Source: Aeromicrobium sp. 9AM
GTDB lineage: Bacteria > Actinomycetota > Actinomycetes > Propionibacteriales > Nocardioidaceae
Reading direction: 5' to 3'
DNA length: 64,000 nt
Assembly: GCF_902506105.1 (NCBI RefSeq)
Contig: NZ_LR733304.1
Location: forward strand, 1,845,458-1,909,457
In this document: positions 29,680 through 38,418 of the stretch, in pieces
Position numbering within the stretch: position 1 is the stretch's first letter
Layout: each line of letters opens with the position of its first letter
Position numbers and translations under genes: made by a program
Notes under the pieces: generated by a model
What the model was told of the DNA's origin: nothing
The model's database searches: none
Seen by the model: the letters and a program-made list of their open reading frames with translations, nothing else

Positions 29680-30767
29680 CGTGCTGTCTCCGCCCGTTTG
29701 CGAACCCATTCATTGAGGAGCACCGCTCCCAGCAGCATGACGCCGAGAAACGCCTTGAGCCAGTTGTTGTCCCAACCGGCGTAGACGATGCCCTGGCTGA
29801 CCATGCCGTAGATCAGGGCGCCGAAGGCGGCGCCGATCGCCGAGCCGTAGCCGCCGGTCATGAGGCAGCCTCCGACCACGGCGCAGATGATGTAGATGAA
29901 CTCCTGACCGACGCCGGTGTTGCTCTGCACCGTCGACGTCGTGAAGATCAGCAGCATGCCGACGAGCCAACCCGCGCCCGCCGTCGTCATGAACAGGCCG
30001 ACCTTGGTCTTGAAGACCGGTACGCCGATCTGACGGGACGCCGTCTGAGCGCCGCCGACGGAGAAGATCCAGTTGCCGGTGCGCGTACGCAGCAGGATCC
30101 ACGTCGCGAGTGCCGTGACGCCGACCCACCAGAACACCGACGCATTGATCGTCAGTGGACGCGACCAGTCGAAGTCGAGCCGCATGAAGCCCAGATTGAG
30201 GTTGAACCAGTGCGGCTGGACCTCGAGCGCCGAGCCGAAGACCCGCTTGGCCTGGTCGTAGAAGGGCACTTGTGTCATGCCCTGGATCGCGACCTGCCCC
30301 GTCAGGGCCTTGGTGCCGGCGAGGTCGATGCCCTGCAGGACGAAGAACGTACCGAGGGTCACGATGAAGCTCGGGAGCCCGGTCCGCATCACCAGGATGC
30401 CGTTGACCGCGCCGATCACGAGGGCCAGCAGGAGCGACACGAGGATCGCGGCCCAGATGTTGACGCCGTACTCGCGGGTCAGCACTCCGACGACGAGGCC
30501 GGTGAACCCGGTCATCGCGCCGGCGGAGAGGTCGAACTCCCCGCCGATCATGAGGAGTGAGACGGCGACGGCCATGATGCCGATCGTCGAGGCGCCACGG
30601 AGCCAGGTGCTCGACCCGCTCGGGGTGGCGAACGCGTCGGTCGTCAGGGCGAAGAACGCGAAGATCACGATGGCCGCGACGAGCGCCCCGATCTCCGGGC
30701 GTTTCAGCAGCTTGGTCAGGGTCGACGTACGCGCGATGCGCTCGTCGTCCACGGTGGCTGTGGTCAT
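29676..30767 (-). CDS. Sugar/inositol ABC transporter permease, BPD_transp_2 type
   Basis: 363 aa, about eight to ten membrane segments, with the family signatures [16 protein letters not shown] near residue 75 and [20 protein letters not shown] near 305. It forms the channel with itself and works with the preceding binding protein and the single-domain ATPase. A GC-rich hairpin stands between the binding-protein gene and this gene, which probably lowers its expression relative to the binding protein. Confidence 0.92.
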   Translation of the reverse strand: MTTATVDDERIARTSTLTKLLKRPEIGALVAAIVIFAFFALTTDAFATPSGSSTWLRGASTIGIMAVAVSLLMIGGEFDLSAGAMTGFTGLVVGVLTREYGVNIWAAILVSLLLALVIGAVNGILVMRTGLPSFIVTLGTFFVLQGIDLAGTKALTGQVAIQGMTQVPFYDQAKRVFGSALEVQPHWFNLNLGFMRLDFDWSRPLTINASVFWWVGVTALATWILLRTRTGNWIFSVGGAQTASRQIGVPVFKTKVGLFMTTAGAGWLVGMLLIFTTSTVQSNTGVGQEFIYIICAVVGGCLMTGGYGSAIGAAFGALIYGMVSQGIVYAGWDNNWLKAFLGVMLLGAVLLNEWVRKRAETAR

Positions 30768-30831
30768 GGGTGGCTCCGTTCGTCGACGCCGCGAGGTGGT
30801 CGTCGAGCCTGCGTATGAGTGAGGGTGAGTG

Positions 30832-30861
30832 GCCGGGGCCCGGCTGGTGCCGGGCCCCGGC
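30832..30861. terminator. Attenuating hairpin between binding-protein and permease genes
   Basis: A perfect 13-bp GC-only stem GCCGGGGCCCGGC with loop TGGT and no T run. It directly follows the binding-protein stop and precedes the permease by about 65 nt, a usual position for stabilising the upstream message or partly ending transcription. Confidence 0.65.
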
Positions 30862-30866
30862 TCAGC

Positions 30867-31829
30867 TCAGCGTGTTCCGTTGGCCGCGTACTTCAGGACA
30901 GCAGCTGCGTTGTCCTTGGTGATGAACGCCGGTCCGGAGTTGATCGGCTGTCCGCCACCGATGTCGTTGCCGTTGATCGACTTCAGGTAGAGACCCGTGA
31001 CACCCAGGAAGCCCTGGACGTACGGCTGCTGGTCGACCGCGAACAGGATCGTGCCGGCCTGGATGTCCTTGATGACGTCCTCGGAGAGGTCGAACGTCGC
31101 CACCTTGGCGCTGCTGCCGGAGTCCTTGACGGCGCCGACGGCGTCGATCGCGTACTGGCCACCGAGCGTCAGCACGGTGTCGATCGACTTGTCGGCCTGC
31201 AGCTTCGAGGTGATCGTGGACTGCACGGCGCTGTCGTCGGTGCCGTCGACCTGCAGGTTCTGGACCTTGCCGCCGAACGTCTTGGCGACCGCGGCGCAGC
31301 GCTCCTCGAGGCCGATGTTGCCGGCTTCCTGGATGACGCAGATCGCGTTCTTGAGGCCCTCACCCTTGAGCCGCTCGCCGACTGCCTCGCCGGCGATGGT
31401 CTCGGTCTGGCCGATGTGGGTGATCGCGCCGAACGCCTTGAACTTGTCGACGCCGGAGTTGATGGTGATGACCGGGATGCCCGCGGCGACGGCCTTCTTG
31501 ACGCTGTCCTCGATGCCGTCGGGGTTGGCCATCGAGACGACGATGCCGTCGACCTTGTCGGCGACTGCTCCGTCGATGAGCTGTGACTGCTTGGCGGGGT
31601 CGCCGTCCGAGCTGTACTCGACCTTGACGCCGTAGTCCTTGCCGGCCTGCTCGGCACCTGACTTGACCCGGTCCCAGAAGGCGTCACCCGGCGAGCCGTG
31701 CGTCACGACCGCGTACGTGTAGTCCTTCTTTGCGGTCTTGTCCGTACCTTCGTCGCTGCCCGTGCCGCTGCATGCGGCGAGCAGGGCGCCGGCAGCAACG
31801 ATCGCGCCGACAATCTTGATTCTCTTCAT
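30867..31829 (-). CDS. Periplasmic-binding-type sugar/inositol lipoprotein
   Basis: 320 aa. Basic start MKRIK, hydrophobic segment and lipobox ALLAAC with Cys20, then a Gly/Ser/Asp-rich linker and a two-lobe type 1 binding domain of the ribose-binding family (AFWDRVKSGAEQAG, DGIVVSMANPDGI). It should capture the cyclitol or sugar outside the cell for the following permease. It starts 88 nt after iolD. I do not see a copy of the GntR operator in front of it. Confidence 0.92.
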   Translation of the reverse strand: MKRIKIVGAIVAAGALLAACSGTGSDEGTDKTAKKDYTYAVVTHGSPGDAFWDRVKSGAEQAGKDYGVKVEYSSDGDPAKQSQLIDGAVADKVDGIVVSMANPDGIEDSVKKAVAAGIPVITINSGVDKFKAFGAITHIGQTETIAGEAVGERLKGEGLKNAICVIQEAGNIGLEERCAAVAKTFGGKVQNLQVDGTDDSAVQSTITSKLQADKSIDTVLTLGGQYAIDAVGAVKDSGSSAKVATFDLSEDVIKDIQAGTILFAVDQQPYVQGFLGVTGLYLKSINGNDIGGGQPINSGPAFITKDNAAAVLKYAANGTR

Positions 31830-31917
31830 GTGGTGGTGTTCCTTCTCTTCTCGGGGCCCGGCGCCATTGTGCCGTCGGGAAGTTGGTGGGGGCGAGGCAG
31901 TCCTCGCTGAGGTGCGC

Positions 31918-33831
31918 TCATGCCGAGTCCTCGCCGTCGCGCGGGGCGAGGTGGCTGCGCTGGTGGGTCTTGTGCTCCTCGTACGCCGTGCGGGCCTGCT
32001 GGGTCGAGTCGAGCGCGGAGACCTCGGCCACTGGGACGTCCCACCATGCCGGACTGTCCGGGGCGGGAGCCAGCGGGTCGGTCTCGACGTGGATCACGGT
32101 CGTCCGGGTCGACTGCTTGGCCTTGAGCACCGCCGTGCGGAAGTCCTCGATGCCGGTCGCGGTCAGCACGTCGGCGCCGAGGCTCGCGGCGTTGGCGGCG
32201 AGGTCGACCGGCAGCCGGTCCCCGTCGAGGCCGGTCTCGGTGCGATAGCGGTACTGCGTGCCGAATCGCTGCGATCCCAACGACTCCGAGAGCGCGCCGA
32301 TCGAGGCGAAGCCGTGGTTCTGCACCAGCACGACGATGATCTTGACGCCCTCGGCGACCGCCGTCACGAGCTCGGTGTTCATCATCAGGTAGGAGCCGTC
32401 GCCGACCATGACGAACACGTCGCGTTGGTCGTGCTCGTCGAGCGCGGCGAGCTTGACCCCCAGGCCGCCGGCGATCTCGTATCCCATGCAGGAGAACCCG
32501 TACTCGACGTGATAGCCCTTGCGGTCGCGCGTGCGCCACAGCTTGTGCAGGTCGCCGGGCATCGAGCCGGCCGCGCACAGCACCACGTCGCGGGGGTCGG
32601 ACAGCTCGTTGACGGCGCCGATGACCTGGGACTGGGCCGGCAGGGGCTGATGATCCTGGACGTACGCGGCCTGGACGATCGCGTCCCACTCCCCCGCGAG
32701 CTGCGTCGCCCGTGCGGTGTGGGCGCTGTCGACGGACCAGCCGTCAAGGCCCTCGGTGAGCGCACGCAGGCCCTCGCGGGCGTCGGCGACGAGACTGGTG
32801 GCAGCGAGTTTGTGCGAGTCGAACGCGGACACGTTGAGGTTGACGAACCGCACGTCGTCCGCGGCGAACACCGTGCGCGAGGCGGTCGTGAAGTCGCTGT
32901 AGCGCGTACCGACGCCGATCACGAGGTCCGCCTCCGCAGCGAGGGTGTTGGCAGCCGTCGTGCCGGTCGCACCGATCGCGCCGACGGACCGCGGGTGGTC
33001 GTAGGCCAGCGCACCCTTGCCGGCCTGCGTCTCGGCGACCGGTATGCCCGTCGCCTCGGCGAACTCGCGCAGTGCGTCGTTGGCGCGACTGTAGGTGACG
33101 CCGCCACCGGCGACGATGAGCGGCTTGCGGGCGTCGCGGATGGCAGCGACAGCACGCTCGAGCGCTGCCGGCTCGGGCACCGGCCGGGCCACGTGCCAGA
33201 CCCGGCGGACGAACAGCTCCTCGGGCCAGTCCCACGCCTCGGCCTGTACGTCCTGCGGCAGCGCGAGCGTCACGGCGCCCGTCGCTGCGGGATCGGTGAG
33301 CACGCGCATCGCGTTGAGCAGCGCCGGAGCAAGCTGCTCGGGCCGGTGCACGCGGTCGAAGTAGGCAGAGACCGGCCGGAAGGCGTCGTTGACCGAGATG
33401 TCGCCGTTGGCCGGGTCCTCGAGCTCCTGCAGCACGGGGTTGGCGACCTTGGTGGCGAACGTGTCGCCCGGCAGCAGCAGCACCGGCAGCCGGTTGATCG
33501 TCGCCAGAGCCGCGCCGGTGATCATGTTGGTGGCACCGGGACCGACCGATGCGGTGACGGCCATCGTGGCGAGGCGGTCGCGCTGTCGGGCGTACGCCAC
33601 GGCGGCGTGCACCATGGCCTGCTCGTTGCGGCCCTGGAGGTAGCGCAGGTGTGACGGCTCGTCGGCGACCTCACGCTCCAGCAGCGCCTGGCCGACGCCG
33701 GCGACGTTGCCGTGCCCGAAAATGCCCCAGCAGCCGGCGAAGAAGGCGTTCTCGACGCCGTCACGCTCGACGTGCTGGGCCTCGAGGAAGCGCACCAGGG
33801 CTTGCGCCACGGTCAGACGGACGGAAGTCAT
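31918..33831 (-). CDS. iolD: 3D-(3,5/4)-trihydroxycyclohexane-1,2-dione hydrolase
   Basis: 637 aa, the length of B. subtilis IolD. Thiamine-diphosphate enzyme that opens the ring of the diketone made by IolE. The N-terminal domain has the catalytic Glu in GRNEQAMVHAA, and the C-terminal ThDP/Mg site is GDGSYLMMNTEL. ATG 33831 is preceded by GGAGGTGA at 6 nt, the best ribosome binding site in the operon, which decides it against the upstream ATG at 33876. It starts 79 nt after iolB. Confidence 0.95.
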   Translation of the reverse strand: MTSVRLTVAQALVRFLEAQHVERDGVENAFFAGCWGIFGHGNVAGVGQALLEREVADEPSHLRYLQGRNEQAMVHAAVAYARQRDRLATMAVTASVGPGATNMITGAALATINRLPVLLLPGDTFATKVANPVLQELEDPANGDISVNDAFRPVSAYFDRVHRPEQLAPALLNAMRVLTDPAATGAVTLALPQDVQAEAWDWPEELFVRRVWHVARPVPEPAALERAVAAIRDARKPLIVAGGGVTYSRANDALREFAEATGIPVAETQAGKGALAYDHPRSVGAIGATGTTAANTLAAEADLVIGVGTRYSDFTTASRTVFAADDVRFVNLNVSAFDSHKLAATSLVADAREGLRALTEGLDGWSVDSAHTARATQLAGEWDAIVQAAYVQDHQPLPAQSQVIGAVNELSDPRDVVLCAAGSMPGDLHKLWRTRDRKGYHVEYGFSCMGYEIAGGLGVKLAALDEHDQRDVFVMVGDGSYLMMNTELVTAVAEGVKIIVVLVQNHGFASIGALSESLGSQRFGTQYRYRTETGLDGDRLPVDLAANAASLGADVLTATGIEDFRTAVLKAKQSTRTTVIHVETDPLAPAPDSPAWWDVPVAEVSALDSTQQARTAYEEHKTHQRSHLAPRDGEDSA

Positions 33832-33902
33832 GCCGTCACCTCCGATGAAGAGCACACGGTACGGCGGCGCCGGCATGAACCCTGTCCCATGATTCGCTCG
33901 CT

Positions 33903-33922
33903 GCGCTCGCTCATACGAGCGC
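33903..33922. other. Hairpin across the iolB stop codon
   Basis: GCGCTCG and its perfect complement around a 6-nt loop, spanning the last codons and stop of iolB, next to a CGCTCG-rich stretch. It may slow read-through into iolD, which has its own strong ribosome binding site; the effect is only inferred. Confidence 0.3.
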
Positions 33923-34756
33923 CTCCTGCCCGAACGGCAGTCGCGGGTCGACCGGCTGGTCGGCCCAGGTGTCACGGACCCACGTGTGGGCCGGGTCGTC
34001 GCAGATCAGCCAGGCACGCTCGGCGCCGGGGCCGGCCATGACGTTGAGGTAGTAGAGGTCGTAGCCGGGCGCCGCGATCGACGGGCCGTGCCAGCCGTGC
34101 GGGATCAGGACGGCGTCGCCGCTGCGGATCTCGGTCGTGACGTTGATGTCGGCACCATCGTGGCCGTAGACCCGCTGGAACCCGATGCCGGGGCCGTTGG
34201 GGCCGTCCGCGACCTCGAACCAGTAGATCTCCTCCAAGGCGGTCTCACCGTCGCGCTCCTCGTCGTGCTTGTGGGGAGGCCACGACGACCAGTTTCCGCC
34301 GGGCGTCAGCACCTCGCAGGCGATGATGCGGTCCGCCTCGAGGACACCGGGGATGCCGAAGTTGTTGACCTGCCGGCTGGACTGGCCCGCGCCGCGCAGT
34401 TCGACCGGAACGTCGGCCTTGGCCAGGTAGGCAGGCGCGAGCCGGTTGTCGCAGCGCGACGAGGCGAGGGCGAAGCGGCCTCCGGACTCGCTGCTGACCG
34501 ACAGCTCGGCGTCGCGAGGGGCGTACACCACGTCGCTCGGCCCGGCGAACACGCTGGTGCGGCCCTCCAGGTCGTACGTGTGACCGTCGACCGTCACGAC
34601 GGCTGAGCCGCCGAGTGACAGCACGACGTACTCGGAGCCCTCGGTGGCCAGTGCCTGGCTCTCGCCGGCGGCGAGCTCGACGATGCGCAGCCCGCTGTAG
34701 CCCCAGCCGGCAGACTCCGGCGTGATGTCCTGGGCCGAGCGCACCACGTACGTCAT
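33911..34756 (-). CDS. iolB: 5-deoxy-glucuronate isomerase
   Basis: 281 aa double-cupin enzyme converting 5-deoxy-glucuronate to 2-deoxy-5-keto-gluconate. The metal-binding region is seen in SSWPPHKHDEERDGETALEE, with the His-x-His and the distal Glu, then DAVLIPHGWHGP with a further His. ATG 34756 overlaps the stop of the aldolase gene (ATGA). The length is normal and the position between aldolase and iolD agrees with the pathway. Confidence 0.94.
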   Translation of the reverse strand: MTYVVRSAQDITPESAGWGYSGLRIVELAAGESQALATEGSEYVVLSLGGSAVVTVDGHTYDLEGRTSVFAGPSDVVYAPRDAELSVSSESGGRFALASSRCDNRLAPAYLAKADVPVELRGAGQSSRQVNNFGIPGVLEADRIIACEVLTPGGNWSSWPPHKHDEERDGETALEEIYWFEVADGPNGPGIGFQRVYGHDGADINVTTEIRSGDAVLIPHGWHGPSIAAPGYDLYYLNVMAGPGAERAWLICDDPAHTWVRDTWADQPVDPRLPFGQEALV

Positions 34757-35646
34757 GAGCGAATCATCTCAACGGTCGCGTCGACGGCCGCCTCGACGTT
34801 GCCGTCGGGCGGGAACAGCAGGGTGCGCCCGACGACCATGCCGCGGACGTTCGGGCTGGTCAGGGCCTTGGACCAGGCGGCGAACTGAGCACCCTGGTCG
34901 GCCGAGACCTCACCGCCGAGCAGCACGACCGGCAGGGTCGTGGCGGCCAGCACCGACTCCATGTCGTCGACCACGGGGAGCTTGAGCCACGTGTACGCCG
35001 ACGTGCTGGCGAGCCCCGCCGCGACCGTCGCGGAGCGGACGACCGCCTCGGTCGTCAGGTCGTTGCGGATGCGTCCCGAGGCGTCACGACGCGAGATGAA
35101 GGGCTCGACCATCGCCATCACCTGGTGCGCCGCGAGCTCGTCCACCGCATGGGCGCAGGCCTGCATCGTCGCCGGGGTCGCGTGGTCCTCAGGGTCGATG
35201 CGGAACAGCATCTTGCCGCCCTGGTAGCCCGCTGCCGCGATCGCGCCGGCGCCGTAGCCGGTGAACCGGTCGTCGATCTCGAAGACCGTGCCGGCCAGGC
35301 CGCCGCGGTTCATCGACCCGATGACGACCTTGCCCTCGAGGGCTCCGAGCAGCAGCAGGTCCTCGATGACGTCAGCCGTGCCGAGCACGCCGTCGACACC
35401 GGGGCGCTCGAGCGCGCGGACCATACGGCTCAGCAGCTCGGCCCGGTCGCCCATCGCGAGCGCGTCGTCGCCGGCCCGGAGGGCACCGCGGGCCGGGTGA
35501 TCGGCCGCGACGAGCAGCAGTCGGCCCGTCTCCCCCGCGAGGCTGGTCGGCTGTTGCCGGCTCGCAGCGAGCTCGGCAATCCGTTCCGGATGGAGCGCAC
35601 GCGTCGTCACGACGCGTGCGATGCTCTCGGCGTTCACCGCGGTCAT
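34753..35646 (-). CDS. (beta/alpha)8 aldolase of the Cgl0159/deoxyribose-phosphate-aldolase-like type
   Basis: 297 aa. LLLVAADHPARGAL near residue 50 and GGKMLFRIDPEDHATP near 155, with a later TWLKLPVV segment whose Lys is a candidate Schiff-base residue. Homologues sit in corynebacterial inositol clusters and probably cleave 2-deoxy-5-keto-gluconate 6-phosphate, the step done by IolJ in Bacillus. The start ATG 35646 shares one base with the iolC stop (TGATG). The reaction is inferred from pathway position. Confidence 0.8.
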   Translation of the reverse strand: MTAVNAESIARVVTTRALHPERIAELAASRQQPTSLAGETGRLLLVAADHPARGALRAGDDALAMGDRAELLSRMVRALERPGVDGVLGTADVIEDLLLLGALEGKVVIGSMNRGGLAGTVFEIDDRFTGYGAGAIAAAGYQGGKMLFRIDPEDHATPATMQACAHAVDELAAHQVMAMVEPFISRRDASGRIRNDLTTEAVVRSATVAAGLASTSAYTWLKLPVVDDMESVLAATTLPVVLLGGEVSADQGAQFAAWSKALTSPNVRGMVVGRTLLFPPDGNVEAAVDATVEMIRS

Positions 35647-36593
35647 CAGACTTTCCCCCGTTCGAGCACCGCGGCGACTTCGCCTGCGGTGGGCATGGCA
35701 TCGGCACACGAGAGCTGTCCGGCGACGTACGCGCCGGCAGCGTTCGCGAACGCCAGTGTGGTCGTGAGGTCCCAGCCGCTGAGCAGGCCGTGGACGAGTG
35801 AGCCGCCGAACGCGTCGCCGGCGCCGAGGCCGTTGACCACGTCGACGGGGACGGGCGGCACGACGACGGACTCCTCGCCGCGTACGCCCAGCACACCGGC
35901 GGGGCCCTGCTTCACGACAGCGAGCTCGACGCCGGTGGCCCGCAACGCCTTGGCGGCGGCCTGCGGGTCGGTCTCGCCGATCGCGACCTCGCACTCCTCG
36001 CGGTTGCCGACGGCCACCGAGACGTATGGGAGGGCGGCCTGGATCTGGGCGGTGGCCGCCTCGGCGGACTCCCAGAACATCGGGCGGTAGTCGAGATCGA
36101 GCACCGTGATGCCCCGCTTGCCGCGCGCCTCGAGAGCGGCCAGGTGGGCAGCGCGACTCGGCTCCTGCGACAGCCCGGTGCCGGTGACCCAGAAGACGTC
36201 GGCGGCACGGATCGCGTCGAAGTCGAGCTCGTCGACGTTGATCTCCAGGTCCGGCGCCTTGGGCTCACGGTAGAAGTAGAGCGGGAAGTCATCCGGCGGG
36301 AAGATCTCGCAGAACGTGACCGGCGTCGGCAGGCCGGCGACGGGTGTCACCCACGTGTCGTCGACGCCGAAGCCCTGCAGCGCAGTGTGGATGAACCGGC
36401 CGAACGGGTCGTCGCCCGTACGCGTGATGGTGGCGACCCTGTGGCCCAGCCGTGACGCAGCCACCGCGACGTTGGTCGAGCTGCCGCCCAGGAACTTGGC
36501 GAACGAGGTGACGTCCTCGAGGTGGACGCCGACCTGCTCGGGATAGATGTCGACGCCGACGCGTCCCATCGTGATGAGCTCGAACGAGGTCAC
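35646..36593 (-). CDS. iolC: 5-dehydro-2-deoxygluconokinase
   Basis: 315 aa PfkB-type kinase that phosphorylates 2-deoxy-5-keto-gluconate. Typical IolC N-terminus ELITMGRVGVDIYPEQ, the substrate-binding GGSSTNVAVAASRLG, and the PfkB end motif NGLGAGDAFGG with the catalytic Asp. GTG 36593 overlaps the iolE stop (GTGA); an internal ATG at codon 9 would cut into the first strand. Normal length. Confidence 0.95.
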   Translation of the reverse strand: MTSFELITMGRVGVDIYPEQVGVHLEDVTSFAKFLGGSSTNVAVAASRLGHRVATITRTGDDPFGRFIHTALQGFGVDDTWVTPVAGLPTPVTFCEIFPPDDFPLYFYREPKAPDLEINVDELDFDAIRAADVFWVTGTGLSQEPSRAAHLAALEARGKRGITVLDLDYRPMFWESAEAATAQIQAALPYVSVAVGNREECEVAIGETDPQAAAKALRATGVELAVVKQGPAGVLGVRGEESVVVPPVPVDVVNGLGAGDAFGGSLVHGLLSGWDLTTTLAFANAAGAYVAGQLSCADAMPTAGEVAAVLERGKV

Positions 36594-37483
36594 GCCAGGA
36601 CAGCCTTCAGGTAGTCCAGGCTGGCGCGGACGTCAGCGATCGGGCCCTCGCCCTCGGGCTCGCCGTCCTTGAACATGACGTCCTGCTCCAGGACGTACCA
36701 GCCGTCGTAGCCGGCGCCCTGCAGCGCCTCGACCATGGCCTTGACGTCGACATCGCCGGTGCCGAGCACGCGCCACATGCCGTCGGCGACCGCGTCGGAG
36801 AAGGTGATCTCCTTGGCGACGACCTTGGCCGCCTTGGCGGCGTCGACGTCCTTGAGGTGCACGTGCTTGACCCGGTCGAGGTTGGCGAGCGAGATCGCGA
36901 CGGGGTCAGCCCCCGCGGCCTTGAGGTGGCCCGTGTCGATGCAGAAGCCGATGTGCGATCCGTCGACGACCCGCTGGACGTCGTCGGCGTCCTCGACCAT
37001 CGTGCCGATGTGGGGGTGGATCACCGCGAGCACGCCACGCTCCGCTGCGTGGTCTGAGATGCGGTCGAGGTTGGTCAGCAGGGTCTTCCACTGCACGTCG
37101 TCGAGCACCGGCCGCTCGTCATAGCCGTCGTGTCCGGTGGAGGCGGCGAGCACCACGACACCGGCACCGGTCGCGAGGCAGCTGTCGATGAAGACGTCGA
37201 CCTCGGCGATGGGCTCGTGGGCCGGGTCGTGCAGCAGCACGGGGAGGAATCCGCCGACGGCCTCGAGTCCGTACGTCGCGAGGAACGTCGCCTTGGCCTC
37301 GGCGTCCTCGGGGAGGAATCCGTCGGGTCCGAACTCCGTCGCCGTGAGCCCCAACCGCTCCATCTCGGTCATGACGCGCTCGGGCGGCATCTGGTAGCCC
37401 CAGTCGGGCACCTCGCACACCCCCCAGGAGATGGGAGCACCGGCCACTCGGGGGCCGGTCTGACGCAGGTCGCTCGCGGTCAT
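36590..37483 (-). CDS. iolE: Inosose dehydratase
   Basis: 297 aa TIM-barrel enzyme of the IolE/MocC type; the opening APISWGVCEVPDWGYQM is diagnostic. Metal-ligand positions lie in VIHPHIGTMVED, GFCIDTGHLKAAGADP and HVHLKDVD. It removes water from scyllo-inosose to give the diketone for IolD. It is the first gene of the operon; ATG 37483 has AAAGGAA about 6 nt upstream, and the promoter region carries the GntR operator at 37500-37513. Confidence 0.94.
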   Translation of the reverse strand: MTASDLRQTGPRVAGAPISWGVCEVPDWGYQMPPERVMTEMERLGLTATEFGPDGFLPEDAEAKATFLATYGLEAVGGFLPVLLHDPAHEPIAEVDVFIDSCLATGAGVVVLAASTGHDGYDERPVLDDVQWKTLLTNLDRISDHAAERGVLAVIHPHIGTMVEDADDVQRVVDGSHIGFCIDTGHLKAAGADPVAISLANLDRVKHVHLKDVDAAKAAKVVAKEITFSDAVADGMWRVLGTGDVDVKAMVEALQGAGYDGWYVLEQDVMFKDGEPEGEGPIADVRASLDYLKAVLA

Positions 37484-37499
37484 GCTGTTCCTTTGCGGG

Positions 37500-37513
37500 T
37501 TTGTGCTGACAAA
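37500..37513. promoter_or_regulatory. GntR/IolR-like operator at the iolE promoter
   Basis: TTTGTGCTGACAAA, arms TTTGT and ACAAA perfectly inverted around 4 bases. It covers the expected transcription start of the iol operon and overlaps its -10 box (TAGTTT, minus strand, 37511-37516). A repressor bound here would block the promoter. Confidence 0.6.
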
Positions 37514-37516
37514 CTA
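37511..37516 (-). promoter_or_regulatory. -10 box of the inositol operon
   Basis: TAGTTT on the minus strand, 27 nt before the iolE ATG, which leaves room for the AAAGGAA ribosome binding site. I see no convincing -35 box. Confidence 0.4.
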
Positions 37517-37557
37517 TCAAGAGCGAGTGTGGCGCTCCTCACAAGCCGTGTCAACCC

Positions 37558-37571
37558 TTTGTCCTGACATA
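37558..37571. promoter_or_regulatory. GntR/IolR-like operator beside the gntR promoter
   Basis: TTTGTCCTGACATA, 12 of 14 bases identical to the site at 37500. It ends one base before the gntR -35 box TTGACG, so the regulator probably controls itself. The internal TGTCCTGACA agrees with the C. glutamicum IolR motif KGWCHTRACA as I remember it. Confidence 0.6.
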
Positions 37572-37599
37572 TTGACGTCTAGTCATGAACGGATACATT
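37572..37599 (+). promoter_or_regulatory. gntR promoter
   Basis: -35 TTGACG (37572-37577), 16-bp spacer, -10 TACATT (37594-37599), then 6 nt to the ATG at 37606. A complete promoter pattern with a leaderless start. Confidence 0.6.
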
Positions 37600-37605
37600 G
37601 TCCGC

Positions 37606-38343
37606 ATGCCAGGCCCCAGGTTCACGCTCGACCGGTCGAGCCCCGTGCCCTTGTACTTCCAGGTGGCCGAGCAGTTCGAGCAGGCCATCCTGAGCGGCGA
37701 GATCGCGCCGGGAGAACGCATCGACAACGAGATCGCGCTCGCCAAGGACCTCGGGCTGTCGCGCCCGACCATGCGCCAGGCGATCCAGGTGCTCGTCGAC
37801 AAGGGCATGCTCGTGCGCAAGCGCGGCGTCGGCACCCAGGTCGTGCACGGCAAGATCCGTCGCTCGGTCGAGCTGACCAGCCTGTTCGACGACCTCAGCG
37901 CCGCAGGGCAGAAGCCGCGTACGGAGGTGCTCGCGGTCGGCAAGGTCGCCGCCGAGGAGGACGTCGCGCACGAGCTGCAGCTCAAGGTCGGTGAGGACGT
38001 GTGGTCGCTCGAGCGCCTGCGCTACGTCGGCAAGCAGCCACTCGCCGTGATGCACAACTTCATCCCCGTCGACGTGGTCGACCTCGACGCCGTCGACCTG
38101 GCGAAGACCGGCTTGTACGCCCACATGCGGTCGTCCGGGATCCTCATGCGCGTCGCCCGCCAACGCATCGGCGCACGTGGCGCCGGCGCGGAGGAGGCGG
38201 AGCTGCTCGGCGAGAAGAAGGGCGCTCCCCTGCTCACGATGGCCCGCACGGCGTACGACAACGCCGGCCGCGCCGTCGAGTACGGCCGGCACGCGTACCG
38301 CCCCGACCTGTACGCCTTCGAGCTCACCCTCGTCGATCGCTGA
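37606..38343 (+). CDS. GntR-family (HutC/UTRA type) regulator of the inositol operon
   Basis: 245 aa. N-terminal winged helix-turn-helix (PLYFQVAEQFEQAILSGEIA and LSRPTMRQAIQVLVDKGML), then a UTRA effector domain ending in YRPDLYAFELTLVDR. The ATG at 37606 is chosen by the promoter spacing; an ATG at 37585 lies inside the promoter. It is divergent from iolE and both intergenic operators fit a repressor of the operon and of itself, released by an inositol intermediate. I infer an IolR role; direct evidence is the operator pair. Confidence 0.88.
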   Translation: MPGPRFTLDRSSPVPLYFQVAEQFEQAILSGEIAPGERIDNEIALAKDLGLSRPTMRQAIQVLVDKGMLVRKRGVGTQVVHGKIRRSVELTSLFDDLSAAGQKPRTEVLAVGKVAAEEDVAHELQLKVGEDVWSLERLRYVGKQPLAVMHNFIPVDVVDLDAVDLAKTGLYAHMRSSGILMRVARQRIGARGAGAEEAELLGEKKGAPLLTMARTAYDNAGRAVEYGRHAYRPDLYAFELTLVDR

Positions 38344-38418
38344 CGCTGCTCTCCGCCACTGAAACGTCACGTCCGAAACCCGCCGGTCCGCACGGCGGAA
38401 CTCCCTGACGATGGATGC

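Noticed and set aside
33887..33922. A REP or CRISPR-like repeat in the CGCTCG-rich stretch
   Set aside because: Only one short run with no spacing pattern; it explains at most a hairpin at the end of iolB.
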